Shown: positions 41,516 to 49,538 of the stretch, piece by piece | Layout: the number at the start of each line of letters is the position of its first letter | Position numbering within the stretch: position 1 is the first letter of the stretch | DNA from: CAYUNE01 sp964446115 | GTDB lineage: Bacteria; Desulfobacterota; Desulfobulbia; Desulfobulbales; Desulfobulbaceae | Direction of reading: 5' to 3' | Assembly: GCA_964446115.1 (NCBI GenBank) | Contig: CAYUNE010000037.1 | Location: 51,451 to 115,450, forward strand | Length of the DNA stretch: 64,000 bases | Made by a program: the position numbers and the translations under genes | Notes under the pieces: model-generated | Told to the model about the DNA's origin: nothing | Databases searched by the model: none | Seen by the model: the letters and a program-made list of their open reading frames with translations, nothing else

Positions 41516-43147
41516 ATGTTTTGTAATCAATGTGAACAGACGGCAAAGGGAGCTGCCTGCACCAAGATCGGTGTTTGCGGCAAAAACGAGGAAGTGGCCG
41601 ACCTGCAGGATCTGCTGATTCATGCGGTTCAGGGTCTGGCCCTGTTCGCCAATGAAGGACGAAAAAAAGGCATCGTTGATCGGGATACCGATCTCTTTAC
41701 CTTTGAGGCGATTTTCGCAACCCTGACCAATGTCGACTTCGATCCCCAGCGTTTCAAGGAGTGGATCGAGCAGGCGGTGGAACTGCGGGAGGCCATGAAG
41801 GAAAAGGTTGCCGCAGCCGGCGGCAAGACCGATTTCACCGAACCGGCCGCCACCTTTACACCCGCCGACACCATCGAGGGCATGGCCGCCCAGGGTCTGG
41901 AGCTGAACCTCATCCCCTCCCTGGACGAGGACGAGAATATCCGCTCCCTCAAACAGACCCTGCTCTACGGTCTCAAGGGGATGGCGGCTTATGCCGATCA
42001 TGCCGCGATTCTCGGCCGCACCGATGATGCCATTGCCGCGTTTATGTACGAGGCGCTGGTAACCATCATGCAGAGCGGTCTCTCCGTCGATGATTGTGTT
42101 GCCGCCGCCCTCAAGGCCGGTGAGGTGAACCTGCGGACCATGGAGCTGCTCGATGACGCCAATACCGGCACCTATGGACATCCGGTTCCCACTTCCGTTC
42201 CCCTGGGTGCCAAGAAAGGCAAGGCCATTCTGATCACCGGCCATGATCTCCACGACCTGGAACTGTTGCTCAAGCAGACCGAAGGCAAGGGCATCAATGT
42301 TTACTCCCACGGCGAGATGCTTCCCTGCCACGGTTATCCGGAACTGAAAAAGTACAAACATTTCTATGGACATTTCGGAACCGCCTGGCAAAATCAGCAT
42401 AAGGAGTTTCCCAAATTTCCCGGACCGGTTCTCTTCACCACCAACTGTATCCAGAAACCCCGGGACGAGTATAAGGACCGCATCTTCACCAATGGTCTGG
42501 TGGGCTGGCCCGGAGTCAAGCATATCAGGGATAAGGATTACACCCCGATAATCGAAATGGCCCTGGAAATGGAAGGATTCACCGAGGATACCGACAAGGG
42601 ATCGGTGATGGTCGGCTTTGCACGCAACGCCGTGCTCGGAGTTGCCGACAAGGTCATCGAGGGAGTGAAGAACAAGGATATCCGCCACTTTTTCCTGGTG
42701 GGCGGCTGCGACGGCGCCAAACCCGGCCGGGATTATTACACCAAGTTTGTGGAGCAGGTCCCCGACGACTGCCTTGTCCTGACTCTTGCCTGTGGAAAAT
42801 TCCGTTTCTTCGACAAGGATCTCGGCGATATCGGCGGTATTCCCCGTCTGCTTGATGTCGGACAGTGCAACGACGCCTATTCCGCCATCCAGATCGCCGT
42901 GGCCCTGGCCGGTGCCTTTGAATGCGGGGTCAATGACCTGCCGCTGTCCATGATCATTTCCTGGTATGAGCAGAAGGCGGTGATTATCCTGCTGACTCTC
43001 CTCCATCTCGGCATCAAGGATATCCGGTTGGGACCGTCCCTGCCCGCCTTTATCACCCCGGCGGTGCTGGATGTACTGGTGGAGAATTTTGATATCAAAC
43101 CCATTGCCGCGACCCCCGAGGAAGACCTTAAGGCGATTCTCGGATAG
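41516..43147 (+). CDS. hcp: Hydroxylamine reductase / hybrid cluster protein
   Basis: A 543-residue Hcp. The N-terminal cysteines are C3, C6, C15 and C21 (CNQCEQTAKGAACTKIGVC), the spacing of the class found in strict anaerobes with a cubane cluster. Hybrid-cluster ligands are visible in YSHGEMLPCHGYPEL, FTTNCIQKP, VGGCDGAKPGR and LACGKFRF, and GQCNDAYSA. Hcp reduces NO or hydroxylamine and is linked to nitrosative stress. The start ATG has a perfect AAAGGAGG eight bases upstream. It is divergent from the roadblock/ODP operon and followed by the degenerate HD protein. There is no Hcr reductase gene in the window. Confidence 0.96.
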   Translation: MFCNQCEQTAKGAACTKIGVCGKNEEVADLQDLLIHAVQGLALFANEGRKKGIVDRDTDLFTFEAIFATLTNVDFDPQRFKEWIEQAVELREAMKEKVAAAGGKTDFTEPAATFTPADTIEGMAAQGLELNLIPSLDEDENIRSLKQTLLYGLKGMAAYADHAAILGRTDDAIAAFMYEALVTIMQSGLSVDDCVAAALKAGEVNLRTMELLDDANTGTYGHPVPTSVPLGAKKGKAILITGHDLHDLELLLKQTEGKGINVYSHGEMLPCHGYPELKKYKHFYGHFGTAWQNQHKEFPKFPGPVLFTTNCIQKPRDEYKDRIFTNGLVGWPGVKHIRDKDYTPIIEMALEMEGFTEDTDKGSVMVGFARNAVLGVADKVIEGVKNKDIRHFFLVGGCDGAKPGRDYYTKFVEQVPDDCLVLTLACGKFRFFDKDLGDIGGIPRLLDVGQCNDAYSAIQIAVALAGAFECGVNDLPLSMIISWYEQKAVIILLTLLHLGIKDIRLGPSLPAFITPAVLDVLVENFDIKPIAATPEEDLKAILG

Positions 43148-43157
43148 GTCGGTTTCC

Positions 43158-43215
43158 GATCCCGGTGGTTATTCCCCCAGGGGAATGGCCGCCGGGTGAC
43201 CCGATGCAAAGGCCG
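43158..43215 (+). repeat. Dispersed hairpin element, copy 6 (hcp-HD gap)
   Basis: ATTCCCCCAGGGGAAT forms a strong hairpin, followed by GGCCGCCGGGTGACCCGATG, in which GGG/CCC closes on TGA. The order extended hairpin, GCC, GGGT-hairpin matches copy 11. It lies about 95 bases before the HD gene start. Confidence 0.55.
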
Positions 43216-43310
43216 CTGTGACATTGCCTTGGGGAGTGGCCGGGAACCATGGTGATGATGTCGACAGGATGCAACTAATAAAGAAAAAATGAAAAAACAG
43301 GGAGTTGAAT

Positions 43311-43949
43311 ATGCAGTGCCCCGGTCAGGACAGCAGATATTGGGTGGGTGAGGACGTCTTTGAGACCGAATGTCCACAATGCGGCCATGTGATCGAGTTT
43401 TTCAAGGATGACAGCCAGCGCAAATGCAGTGGTTGCGGCACCCGGGTTCTCAACCCGAAGATGGATTTCGGCTGTGCCTCATACTGTCCCCATGCCGATC
43501 AGTGCCTGGGCTCGATGCCGCCGGAACTGCTGGCCAAACGCGACGATCTTTTCAAGGACCGATTGACCATCCAGGTGCGCAAGTTTTTCGGACCGGCCGC
43601 AACGGACAGCTTCGAAAGGGCCAGGAAGACCGCGGAATATGCCGAACGCATCGGCCGGGAGGAAAAGGGCGATATGGCTGTGCTGGTGGCGGGTTCCCTG
43701 CTGCTCGGTATCGGTTCCGCGGAAAAGGGCGGTGAAATTCTCGGCGAGCTCAAGGCGGATGCCGCCTTGATCGACAAGGTTGTTGCCGTCCTGCGCTGCC
43801 ATGACGCCCCCACAGACGATCAGCCCGCCGAATACCCCATCATCCATGATGCCGATCTGCTCTACCGCCTGGAAAGCGAAGGGGCGGAGGCTGTGTCCCT
43901 ATCCCGGCTGCATACGGCCACGGCCCGGAAGATTGCCGAAAAATTGTAA
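43311..43949 (+). CDS. Zinc-ribbon protein with degenerate HD domain
   Basis: A 212-residue cytoplasmic protein. The N-terminus has CPQC and CSGC pairs (zinc-ribbon-like) and then CASYCPHADQC. Residues about 85-210 align with HD phosphohydrolases (FERARKTAEYAERIG, LVAGSLLLGIGSAEKGG, IIHDADLLYRL). In active enzymes the block before GIG is LLHDIG; here it is LLLGIG, and the first histidine of the family is also absent, so catalysis is doubtful. The start at 43311 has GGGAG six bases upstream. It follows hcp on the same strand with a 163-base gap holding a dispersed element. Small HD proteins of this kind are often next to hcp, so a role with Hcp is inferred. Confidence 0.68.
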   Translation: MQCPGQDSRYWVGEDVFETECPQCGHVIEFFKDDSQRKCSGCGTRVLNPKMDFGCASYCPHADQCLGSMPPELLAKRDDLFKDRLTIQVRKFFGPAATDSFERARKTAEYAERIGREEKGDMAVLVAGSLLLGIGSAEKGGEILGELKADAALIDKVVAVLRCHDAPTDDQPAEYPIIHDADLLYRLESEGAEAVSLSRLHTATARKIAEKL

Positions 43950-43955
43950 GCACCC

Positions 43956-44015
43956 GTAAGCGCTTACAGCCAAGAGGCACGCTATGCCGCCGGATTGCGG
44001 CAAATCGTTATTTTT
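43956..44015 (+). repeat. Dispersed hairpin element, copy 7 (convergent gap)
   Basis: Starts with the perfect palindrome GTAAGCGCTTAC, then AGCCAAGAGGCACGCTATGC and CGCCGGATTGCGGC. GGCA pairs with TGCC where copy 4 has GGTA/TACC, a compensatory change. It lies between the convergent HD and creA genes; GCCGC/GCGGC followed by a T-rich tail could also end the HD transcript. Confidence 0.72.
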
Positions 44016-44499
44016 CCGCCTGCGGCCACTGCCTGATGGGAATCGCCGAGACGCTGTTCTTGGGCGAGCCGTCCACCACCTTGCGGCTGTAGGTAAGATA
44101 GATAAGGGTGTTGCGTTTCTTGTCGTAAAATCTTATCACCCGGATCGCCTTGAACAGCAGCGAGGTGCTCTTCTTAAACACTCTTTCCCCGTCATCCTTG
44201 CCGGAGGCCACATCCGGAGGCAGTACAATGGGGCCTGTCTGCCGGCAGGCAAGCGAGGCATCCGAGCTATCCTCGGCAACCCCGAGGGAGCCGGAGATTC
44301 CGCCTTTCTTGGCCCGGCTCAGATAACAGGTGGCCCCGGGAATATCCGGATCGTCAAAGGCCTCAATGACGATCTTGTCGTTGGCCCCGAGGATCTTGAA
44401 TGAGGTGCTCACCGTGCCGATTTCATCCGCCAGGGCGGGAGACAGGCGGAAAGGCAGCAAAACAAGGATGAAGAGGAGTCTGTAGCCGATTGTTTTCAT
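44008..44499 (-). CDS. creA: CreA family periplasmic protein
   Basis: A 163-residue protein with a signal peptide of about 24 residues (ending ALADE) and the CreA signature: EIGTVSTSFKILGANDKI, VEAFDDPDIPGATCYLSRAKKGG, ASLACRQTGPI and RVFKKSTSLLFKAIRVIRFYD. The two cysteines probably form a disulfide. The function of CreA is not known; E. coli creA lies beside the creBCD system, which is not seen here. It is 32 bases after leuA on the same strand and may be cotranscribed with it. Confidence 0.88.
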   Translation of the reverse strand: MKTIGYRLLFILVLLPFRLSPALADEIGTVSTSFKILGANDKIVIEAFDDPDIPGATCYLSRAKKGGISGSLGVAEDSSDASLACRQTGPIVLPPDVASGKDDGERVFKKSTSLLFKAIRVIRFYDKKRNTLIYLTYSRKVVDGSPKNSVSAIPIRQWPQAEK

Positions 44500-44531
44500 G
44501 GTGTCTGCTCCACGATAAGAAAAGGTGTTAT

Positions 44532-46235
44532 TCAGCCGGACCGCTCTTTTTTGCAGTCGATACAGGCCCGGTTTAGGGCACTGAGCAGGGCCTTGACCGA
44601 GGCGATCATGATGTCGGTATCCACCCCGGCCCCCCAGAACTCTTTCTCCCGACTGTCCCGGATCATGATGTAGCTCACCGCCTGGGAACCGGAGCCGCGA
44701 CCCAGGGCGTGCTCATGATATGATTGCAGGGAAAATTTCAGCCCACCGCTTTCCCGCAGGGCGTTGCAGAAGGCATCCAGCGGGCCGTTGCCGCTTGCCT
44801 TAAGATTCCTGCGCTGCCCGTGAATATCGATATCCACCTCGATGTCGGCGCTCGACATTTCCCGGTCACTGTCGAGATGGCGTTTGATCACGTTGAAGTG
44901 AATGAGTTTATAGCAGCTGTTGGTGAGGATGTACTCCTTTTCAAAGGTGCGGTGGATAATCTCGCTGGACAGCTCGTTCCCCAGCTTGTCGGTGACCTTC
45001 TGAATAACGGCCCCGAATTCCGGGTGCATCTTTTTCGGCAGCTTGAAGCCGAATTCCCGATCCATGATAAAGGCGATGCCGCCCTTGCCGGACTGGCTGT
45101 TGATGCGGATGATGGATTCATAGGTGCGTCCCACATCCTCGGGATCGATGGGCAGGTAGGGTACCTCCCACAGGCCGGAGTCCGATTCGCTGCAGGCGGC
45201 CATGCCCTTGTTGATGGCATCCTGGTGCGAGCCTGAAAAGGCGGTGTAGACCAGCTCGCCGGCATAGGGGTGGCGCTTGGGCACCTGCAGTTTGGTGGTT
45301 TTTTCGGAAACGGTGATGATGTGATTGATATCATGCAGGTCCAGCCGCGGATCGACGCCCTGGGAGTACATGTTCAGGGCCAGGGTGATGATATCGACGT
45401 TGCCGGTGCGCTCACCGTTACCGAACAGGGTGCCCTCCACCCGGTCGGCGCCGGCCATGAGCGCCAGCTCCGTTGCCGCCACCGCCGTGCCGCGGTCGTT
45501 GTGGGCGTGGAGGCTGATGATGGCCCGGTCCCGGTCTTTCAGGTGGCGGATACAGTACTCGATCTGATCGGCGTAGACGTTGGGAGTGGACATCTCCACC
45601 GTGGCCGGCAGGTTGATGATCACCCTGTTGTCCGGGGTGGGTTCCCACACATCCATGATCGCCCCGCAGATTTCCAGGGCGTAGTCGAGCTCGGTTCCCG
45701 TGAAGCTTTCCGGCGAGTACTCGTAGGTGATACGGGTATCGGTTCTTGACGCTTCCTCCCGGATGAGACGGGCCCCGGCAACGCCCAGGTCGATGATCTC
45801 CTGCTTCGACATCCCGAACACCACCCGGCGCTGCAACACGGAGGTGGAGTTATAGAGGTGGACAATGGCCCGGGGCGCTCCGGCAATCGCATCAAAGGTT
45901 TTTCTGATGAGATGATCGCGGGCCTGGGTCAGCACCTGGATGGCGACATCATCGGGGATCAGTTTTTTTTCGATGAGCAGACGGCAGAAGTCATACTCCA
46001 CCTGCGAGGCGGAGGGAAATCCCACCTCGATCTCCTTGAATCCGATATCCACCAGCAGTTGAAACATCTCCAGTTTCTCATCCAGGTTCATGGGTTGGAC
46101 GAGGGCCTGATTGCCGTCGCGCAGATCAACGCTGCACCAGATCGGCGGGCTGGTGATGACCTTGTCAGGCCAGGTGCGGTCCGACAGGGATACCGGTTTA
46201 TATTGTTGATATTTTTTTATCTTTTCCTTGTCCAT
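44532..46235 (-). CDS. leuA: 2-isopropylmalate synthase
   Basis: This enzyme condenses 2-ketoisovalerate with acetyl-CoA, the first committed step of leucine synthesis. The 567 residues have the TIM-barrel motifs SVDLRDGNQAL near residue 37 (metal ligand Asp), EVGFPSAS, ISLHAHNDRGTAVAATELA with the two metal histidines and GTLFGNGERTGNVD. The C-terminal regulatory domain ends with the DALGR-like GRGSGSQAVSYI region. The type is the one with an N-terminal extension (LeuA2). Expression is controlled by the attenuator leader upstream (46272-46495). The start ATG has GGAG before it. Confidence 0.95.
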   Translation of the reverse strand: MDKEKIKKYQQYKPVSLSDRTWPDKVITSPPIWCSVDLRDGNQALVQPMNLDEKLEMFQLLVDIGFKEIEVGFPSASQVEYDFCRLLIEKKLIPDDVAIQVLTQARDHLIRKTFDAIAGAPRAIVHLYNSTSVLQRRVVFGMSKQEIIDLGVAGARLIREEASRTDTRITYEYSPESFTGTELDYALEICGAIMDVWEPTPDNRVIINLPATVEMSTPNVYADQIEYCIRHLKDRDRAIISLHAHNDRGTAVAATELALMAGADRVEGTLFGNGERTGNVDIITLALNMYSQGVDPRLDLHDINHIITVSEKTTKLQVPKRHPYAGELVYTAFSGSHQDAINKGMAACSESDSGLWEVPYLPIDPEDVGRTYESIIRINSQSGKGGIAFIMDREFGFKLPKKMHPEFGAVIQKVTDKLGNELSSEIIHRTFEKEYILTNSCYKLIHFNVIKRHLDSDREMSSADIEVDIDIHGQRRNLKASGNGPLDAFCNALRESGGLKFSLQSYHEHALGRGSGSQAVSYIMIRDSREKEFWGAGVDTDIMIASVKALLSALNRACIDCKKERSG

Positions 46236-46271
46236 GGCTGTGCTCCCGCTCTGAGGCTCATCACTGCAACA

Positions 46272-46307
46272 GCAAAAAAAAAGGCCACGGTCCTGAGAAC
46301 CGCGGCC
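46272..46307 (-). terminator. Leucine attenuator terminator before leuA
   Basis: On the minus strand GGCCGCGGT pairs with ACCGTGGCC (one G-U pair), loop of seven, followed by nine T. It lies 37 bases before leuA, after the leader peptide stop. CGCGGCC in the leader peptide coding region (46353-46359) is complementary to the upstream arm, giving a competing antiterminator. Confidence 0.85.
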
Positions 46308-46334
46308 CTGGTTTTCTCTGTTGCTGCGTATCTT

Positions 46335-46415
46335 TTACACAACCGACGAAAAGGCCGCGACTCTCCCCTTGAGCCGAAGAAGGAGCAGGGATAGAGCGAG
46401 GTCGTGTCGGTGCAT
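46335..46415 (-). CDS. Leucine-rich leader peptide of leuA
   Basis: A 26-residue open frame beginning MHRHDLALSLLLLRLKG and ending SSVV, with seven leucine codons (CTC, CTA, CTG, CTC, CTT, CTT, CTC), six of them within nine codons. It starts 53 bases after the minus-10 element of a strong promoter and stops 28 bases before the attenuator stem. A stalled ribosome at the leucine run would leave 46353-46359 free to block the terminator, so leuA transcription would rise when leucyl-tRNA is low. Mechanism is inferred from the layout; the frame itself is plain in the sequence. Confidence 0.85.
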   Translation of the reverse strand: MHRHDLALSLLLLRLKGRVAAFSSVV

Positions 46416-46467
46416 GATCGTTTTGTCCTGAATTGATGATGAAGATTTGAGAACCGAATTCACTATA

Positions 46468-46495
46468 ATAGTACTGCCGATCGGATCTTTGTCAA
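46468..46495 (-). promoter_or_regulatory. Sigma70 promoter of the leuA leader
   Basis: TTGACA (46490-46495) and TACTAT (46468-46473) are 16 bases apart on the minus strand, with a second AT-rich TATTAT beside the minus-10. It drives the leader peptide and leuA. Confidence 0.75.
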
Positions 46496-46540
46496 GCAGG
46501 AAATGGCTACTGCGGCGGACGGGAAAGATCCGGCAAAGCC

Positions 46541-46618
46541 GTACAACCCGTGGCCGCTAGCAGCCGGGAGATGGATTATATTGCCGGGTTGAAAATCATG
46601 TGAGTGGTTGCGAAAAGA
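46541..46618 (+). repeat. Dispersed hairpin element, copy 8 (channel gene leader)
   Basis: Contains GCAGCCGGGAGATGGATTAT, then ATTGCCGGGTTGAAAATCAT and GTGAGTGGTTGCG. The second hairpin is weakened (GGTT/AATC). It ends 41 bases before the pentapeptide-repeat channel gene. Confidence 0.65.
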
Positions 46619-46658
46619 TTGACTTCAGAGACGGGGAAGGGCCGCCGATACGCATTTC

Positions 46659-47690
46659 ATGACAGTATCCGGACAACAGGAAAAGAGAACGACCCGTGGA
46701 GAAGCCCTGGAGATCATCGAGCGACTGCGCCGGGGAGAATCCCTTGCGCCGCCGCTGCTCAACTTCCGGGGGGCCTCGCTGCGGGGTGAGGATTTAAGCG
46801 GCCTGGATCTTTTCGGTGCCGATTTTTCCGGCGCCGATCTCTCGGAGGTCAACCTCTCCGGCGCCAGGCTGTTCAACGCCAAATTCGTCAACGCCCTGCT
46901 GATCAAGGCCAGGCTGCAGGGGGCGGAGATGACGGGCTGCGACCTCAGCGGGGCAAACCTGGAAGGGGCCAACGGCCGGCAGGCCGGGCTGGGAATGGCC
47001 GATCTCTCCGGAGCGCGGCTCTTCAACTGCAACCTCTGCCGGGCCACTCTCACCAAGACCAACCTGGAAAAGGCGGATCTGCGCTGCGCCAAGCTGCGCC
47101 ATACCCGCATGCGGGAAGCGCGGCTCATCGGCGCCGATCTCACCGAGGCGGATCTCTACGGAATCCACCTGTCGTTGAGCGATGTCAAAGACGCGATTTT
47201 CACCAATGCGGATATGCGCGAGGCAAGGCTGCGCCGCATTGTTCACTTCGAGCAGGCGGAATGGATCGGGGTGGATATTCGCGATATCAACTTCTCCGGA
47301 GCCTACCGGGTGCGACGATTCATTGTCGATCAGAATTACCTTCATGAATTCAAGAATGTAAATCGTTTTTCACATTTTGTTTACAACATCTGGCTGCTGA
47401 CCAGCGACTGCGGCCGCAGTCTGTTGCGCTGGTGCGGCTGCATAGCTGTTCTGACCCTGGTCTTTGCCTGGATCTATACCTTCGTCGGTATCGACTACGG
47501 TGAGAATCAAAACTGGATCGCGCCGGTTTACTTCAGCGTCGTCACCCTTTCGACCCTGGGGTACGGCGATATCCTGCCCGTTACACCGGTGGCCCGCATG
47601 GTGTCGCTTGTTGAGGTGGTTGCCGGATATGTGATGCTCGGCGGCCTGCTGTCGATCTTTGCCAATAAAATGGCCAGAAGAGGTGAATAG
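46659..47690 (+). CDS. Pentapeptide-repeat protein fused to a two-TM potassium-type channel
   Basis: A 343-residue protein. Residues about 35-200 are pentapeptide repeats (ALLIKARLQGAEMTGCDLSG and many A/G-x-L-x-x pentads) forming a quadrilateral beta helix. The C-terminus is an ion-channel pore: a membrane segment near 250-272, the selectivity filter LSTLGYGDILPVT near 300 and a last segment near 315-338. TLGYGD is the potassium-channel filter. The start at 46659 is the first ATG in frame. It is followed four bases later by the HDOD gene, so the two are probably cotranscribed. The ligand or function of the repeat domain is unknown. Confidence 0.85.
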   Translation: MTVSGQQEKRTTRGEALEIIERLRRGESLAPPLLNFRGASLRGEDLSGLDLFGADFSGADLSEVNLSGARLFNAKFVNALLIKARLQGAEMTGCDLSGANLEGANGRQAGLGMADLSGARLFNCNLCRATLTKTNLEKADLRCAKLRHTRMREARLIGADLTEADLYGIHLSLSDVKDAIFTNADMREARLRRIVHFEQAEWIGVDIRDINFSGAYRVRRFIVDQNYLHEFKNVNRFSHFVYNIWLLTSDCGRSLLRWCGCIAVLTLVFAWIYTFVGIDYGENQNWIAPVYFSVVTLSTLGYGDILPVTPVARMVSLVEVVAGYVMLGGLLSIFANKMARRGE

Positions 47691-47693
47691 AAG

Positions 47694-48542
47694 ATGTTTC
47701 AATTTTTCAAACGCCGTAATAAAAACGCCCAGACAGAGCTGAAAACCATCCTTGGGGGATATGAGCTGCCCAGTTTTTCGACCTCGGTGATCAACGTCCT
47801 GAGTAAACTGCGCGATCCGGAAATGTCCATGGCGGAAGTGGTTCCCCTGATCGAGGTGGACCCCGGAATGACCGTGAGAATCCTCAGGTTGGTCAACTCC
47901 GTCGGTTTCGGTCTGACGACAAAGGCCAACAATCTCCAGCATGCCATTATGCTCATGGGCCATTCACGCCTGGAAGCGCTGGTTCTCAGCTTCGGAGTCT
48001 CCGACAGCCTCCCTTCGTCCATGCAGTGCATGGAAAGGGGGATGTTCTGGTCCATGGCCGCCCGCCGGGCCTGTCTGGCCAGGATGATCGCCTCCCGGCT
48101 GCACCCGGCCACCCAGGCCGAATGTTTCACCGCCGGTCTGTTGCTGGATATGGCAATTCCGGTGCTGGACCCCTTCCATAAAGAGGAATATTCATCCCTG
48201 ATCAGCCGCTGGCGCGACAACGGCGAAAGCGGGCTTGTGGAACTGGAGCAGGAGAGCTTCGGGTATGACCATGCCGGTATCGGTGGATTGATGGCCGAGG
48301 CCTGGAAGCTGCCCCGATATATCGTCAACGCCATTGCCGCCCATCACCTGCCCCATGGGAAATCAGCGGCTGAACCGGCAATCCGTCTGGTGTCCCTGCT
48401 CAACTATTTCGATGAGGAAAATCCGGCCCGGGCCCTGGTGGAAACCGCCCGTGAGCAGTATAATATCGATGAGGCGGTGATCGGTGAGATGGTGCAACAA
48501 TCTTTTGACTATGCCGAAGAATTTACTGCCACCTTTCACTGA
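47694..48542 (+). CDS. HDOD-domain signalling protein
   Basis: A 282-residue cytoplasmic HDOD protein. Matches to the family are LPSFSTSVINVLSKLRDPEM, VDPGMTVRILRLVNSVGFGL, AIMLMGHSRLEALVLSFGV, then FTAGLLLDMAIPVLD and AIAAHHLPHG. HDOD proteins lack HD catalytic residues and act as adaptors in motility or c-di-GMP signalling. It is four bases downstream of the channel gene and 68 bases upstream of the lipoprotein gene, same strand. Confidence 0.87.
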   Translation: MFQFFKRRNKNAQTELKTILGGYELPSFSTSVINVLSKLRDPEMSMAEVVPLIEVDPGMTVRILRLVNSVGFGLTTKANNLQHAIMLMGHSRLEALVLSFGVSDSLPSSMQCMERGMFWSMAARRACLARMIASRLHPATQAECFTAGLLLDMAIPVLDPFHKEEYSSLISRWRDNGESGLVELEQESFGYDHAGIGGLMAEAWKLPRYIVNAIAAHHLPHGKSAAEPAIRLVSLLNYFDEENPARALVETAREQYNIDEAVIGEMVQQSFDYAEEFTATFH

Positions 48543-48610
48543 TGCTGCTATAGTTGCCCAAACAAGGGACCAGAGGTTTCCGATACGGCTCATCCGGACA
48601 AGGAGGAAAA

Positions 48611-49444
48611 ATGAAACAGTATAAACAGTATATTATCTGCCTTGCGGCCTTGCTCTTTCTCGGTGGTTGTGCCGGTGGTTCGGTGCAGATGGGAACCAGC
48701 GGTTCGAAATCGCCGGCAACCGGGAGTGCCGGCGGCCTGAATACCGAAAACGTCAGCAGTCAACTGGAGCGTTGCAGCTCACCCTACGGTACCCTGGCAG
48801 TCAATGAAGACCACACCGCGGGCTGGTACACCCATCTCAGCCGTTACGGCATCCAGTCAACGGTACCGGTTCTGCGGCTGCTGGCCCAGCAGAGCAACTG
48901 CTTTGTGGTGGTGGAGCGGGGTGCCGGCTTCCGGCACATGACCCGCGAACGACGACTGCAGAAATCCGGAGAACTGCGCCAGGGCAGTAATTTCGGCAAA
49001 GGCCAGATGGTGGCGGCGGACTACACGGTAACACCGACCCTCCTGTTTAAGGCGCGTGATACCGGCGGATTAAGCGGTATCGGCTCGGCCGTGGGCAGCG
49101 CCTTTGGCGGCCTGGGATCCGTCATCGGCGGCACCATTGCCGGCTCGGTGCGATCCGGTCAGGCCCAGAGCATGATGACCCTGGTGGATAACCGTTCCGG
49201 AATTCAGGTTGCCGTGGCCGAGGGCAGCGCCTCCAGCACCAGTCTCGGCGGGGTTTTCAGCCTGCTGGGCACCCATGCCGCCGGTTCCCTCGGGGCCTAT
49301 AACCGCACCCCCGAAGGCAAGCTGGTGGTGGGCGCAATGATGGATTCCTTCAACAACCTGGTCCGCGTTCTCCGCAACTATAAGCCCCAGGAGGCGGTGG
49401 GACCCAACGGCATGGGCACCGGCGGCAGGCTCAAGACAAACTGA
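48611..49444 (+). CDS. CsgG/HfaB-like lipoprotein
   Basis: A 277-residue probable outer membrane lipoprotein with lipobox LFLGGC after a short signal peptide. The body resembles CsgG/HfaB-type secretion or curli-associated proteins: VPVLRLLAQQSNCFVVVERG, QGSNFGKGQMVAADYTVTP, a glycine-rich hydrophobic patch (GIGSAVGSAFGGLGSVIGGT) and IQVAVAEGSASSTSLGG. CsgG-like pores secrete amyloid or adhesin subunits; no curli-like gene lies near. The start has an AAGGAGG six bases upstream. The gene is followed by a dispersed element and a convergent ABC operon. Confidence 0.77.
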   Translation: MKQYKQYIICLAALLFLGGCAGGSVQMGTSGSKSPATGSAGGLNTENVSSQLERCSSPYGTLAVNEDHTAGWYTHLSRYGIQSTVPVLRLLAQQSNCFVVVERGAGFRHMTRERRLQKSGELRQGSNFGKGQMVAADYTVTPTLLFKARDTGGLSGIGSAVGSAFGGLGSVIGGTIAGSVRSGQAQSMMTLVDNRSGIQVAVAEGSASSTSLGGVFSLLGTHAAGSLGAYNRTPEGKLVVGAMMDSFNNLVRVLRNYKPQEAVGPNGMGTGGRLKTN

Positions 49445-49458
49445 TCCCCGGCCGGGCA

Positions 49459-49516
49459 AAAGCGCGTACAGTCAAGAATAGCGGTATATCGCCTGGTTGC
49501 CGATCCTGAGAGAGCG
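49459..49516 (+). repeat. Dispersed hairpin element, copy 9 (convergent gap)
   Basis: AAGCGCGTACAGTCAAGAAT, then AGCGGTATATCGCCTGGTTG and CCGATCC. It begins 15 bases after the lipoprotein stop, in the 3' region of that transcript. GCG/CGC replaces the GGTA/TACC arms of copy 4, in a shifted register. Confidence 0.62.
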
Positions 49517-49538
49517 TCTATGGATGCGGCGCCGCTGA

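Noticed and set aside
41474..43006. Long antisense frame opposite hcp
   Set aside because: It is a GC-rich shadow of a well-recognised gene and has no motif or ribosome site.
30816..44015. Resemblance of the dispersed element to the c-di-GMP-I (GEMM) riboswitch, from GCCGGGTTGC and ACAGG-CAA
   Set aside because: The GEMM core (GGGACGCAAAGCC and the following CGGGYCU) is missing and the element is shorter than GEMM. Similarity of the short GGGTTGC block alone is not enough.
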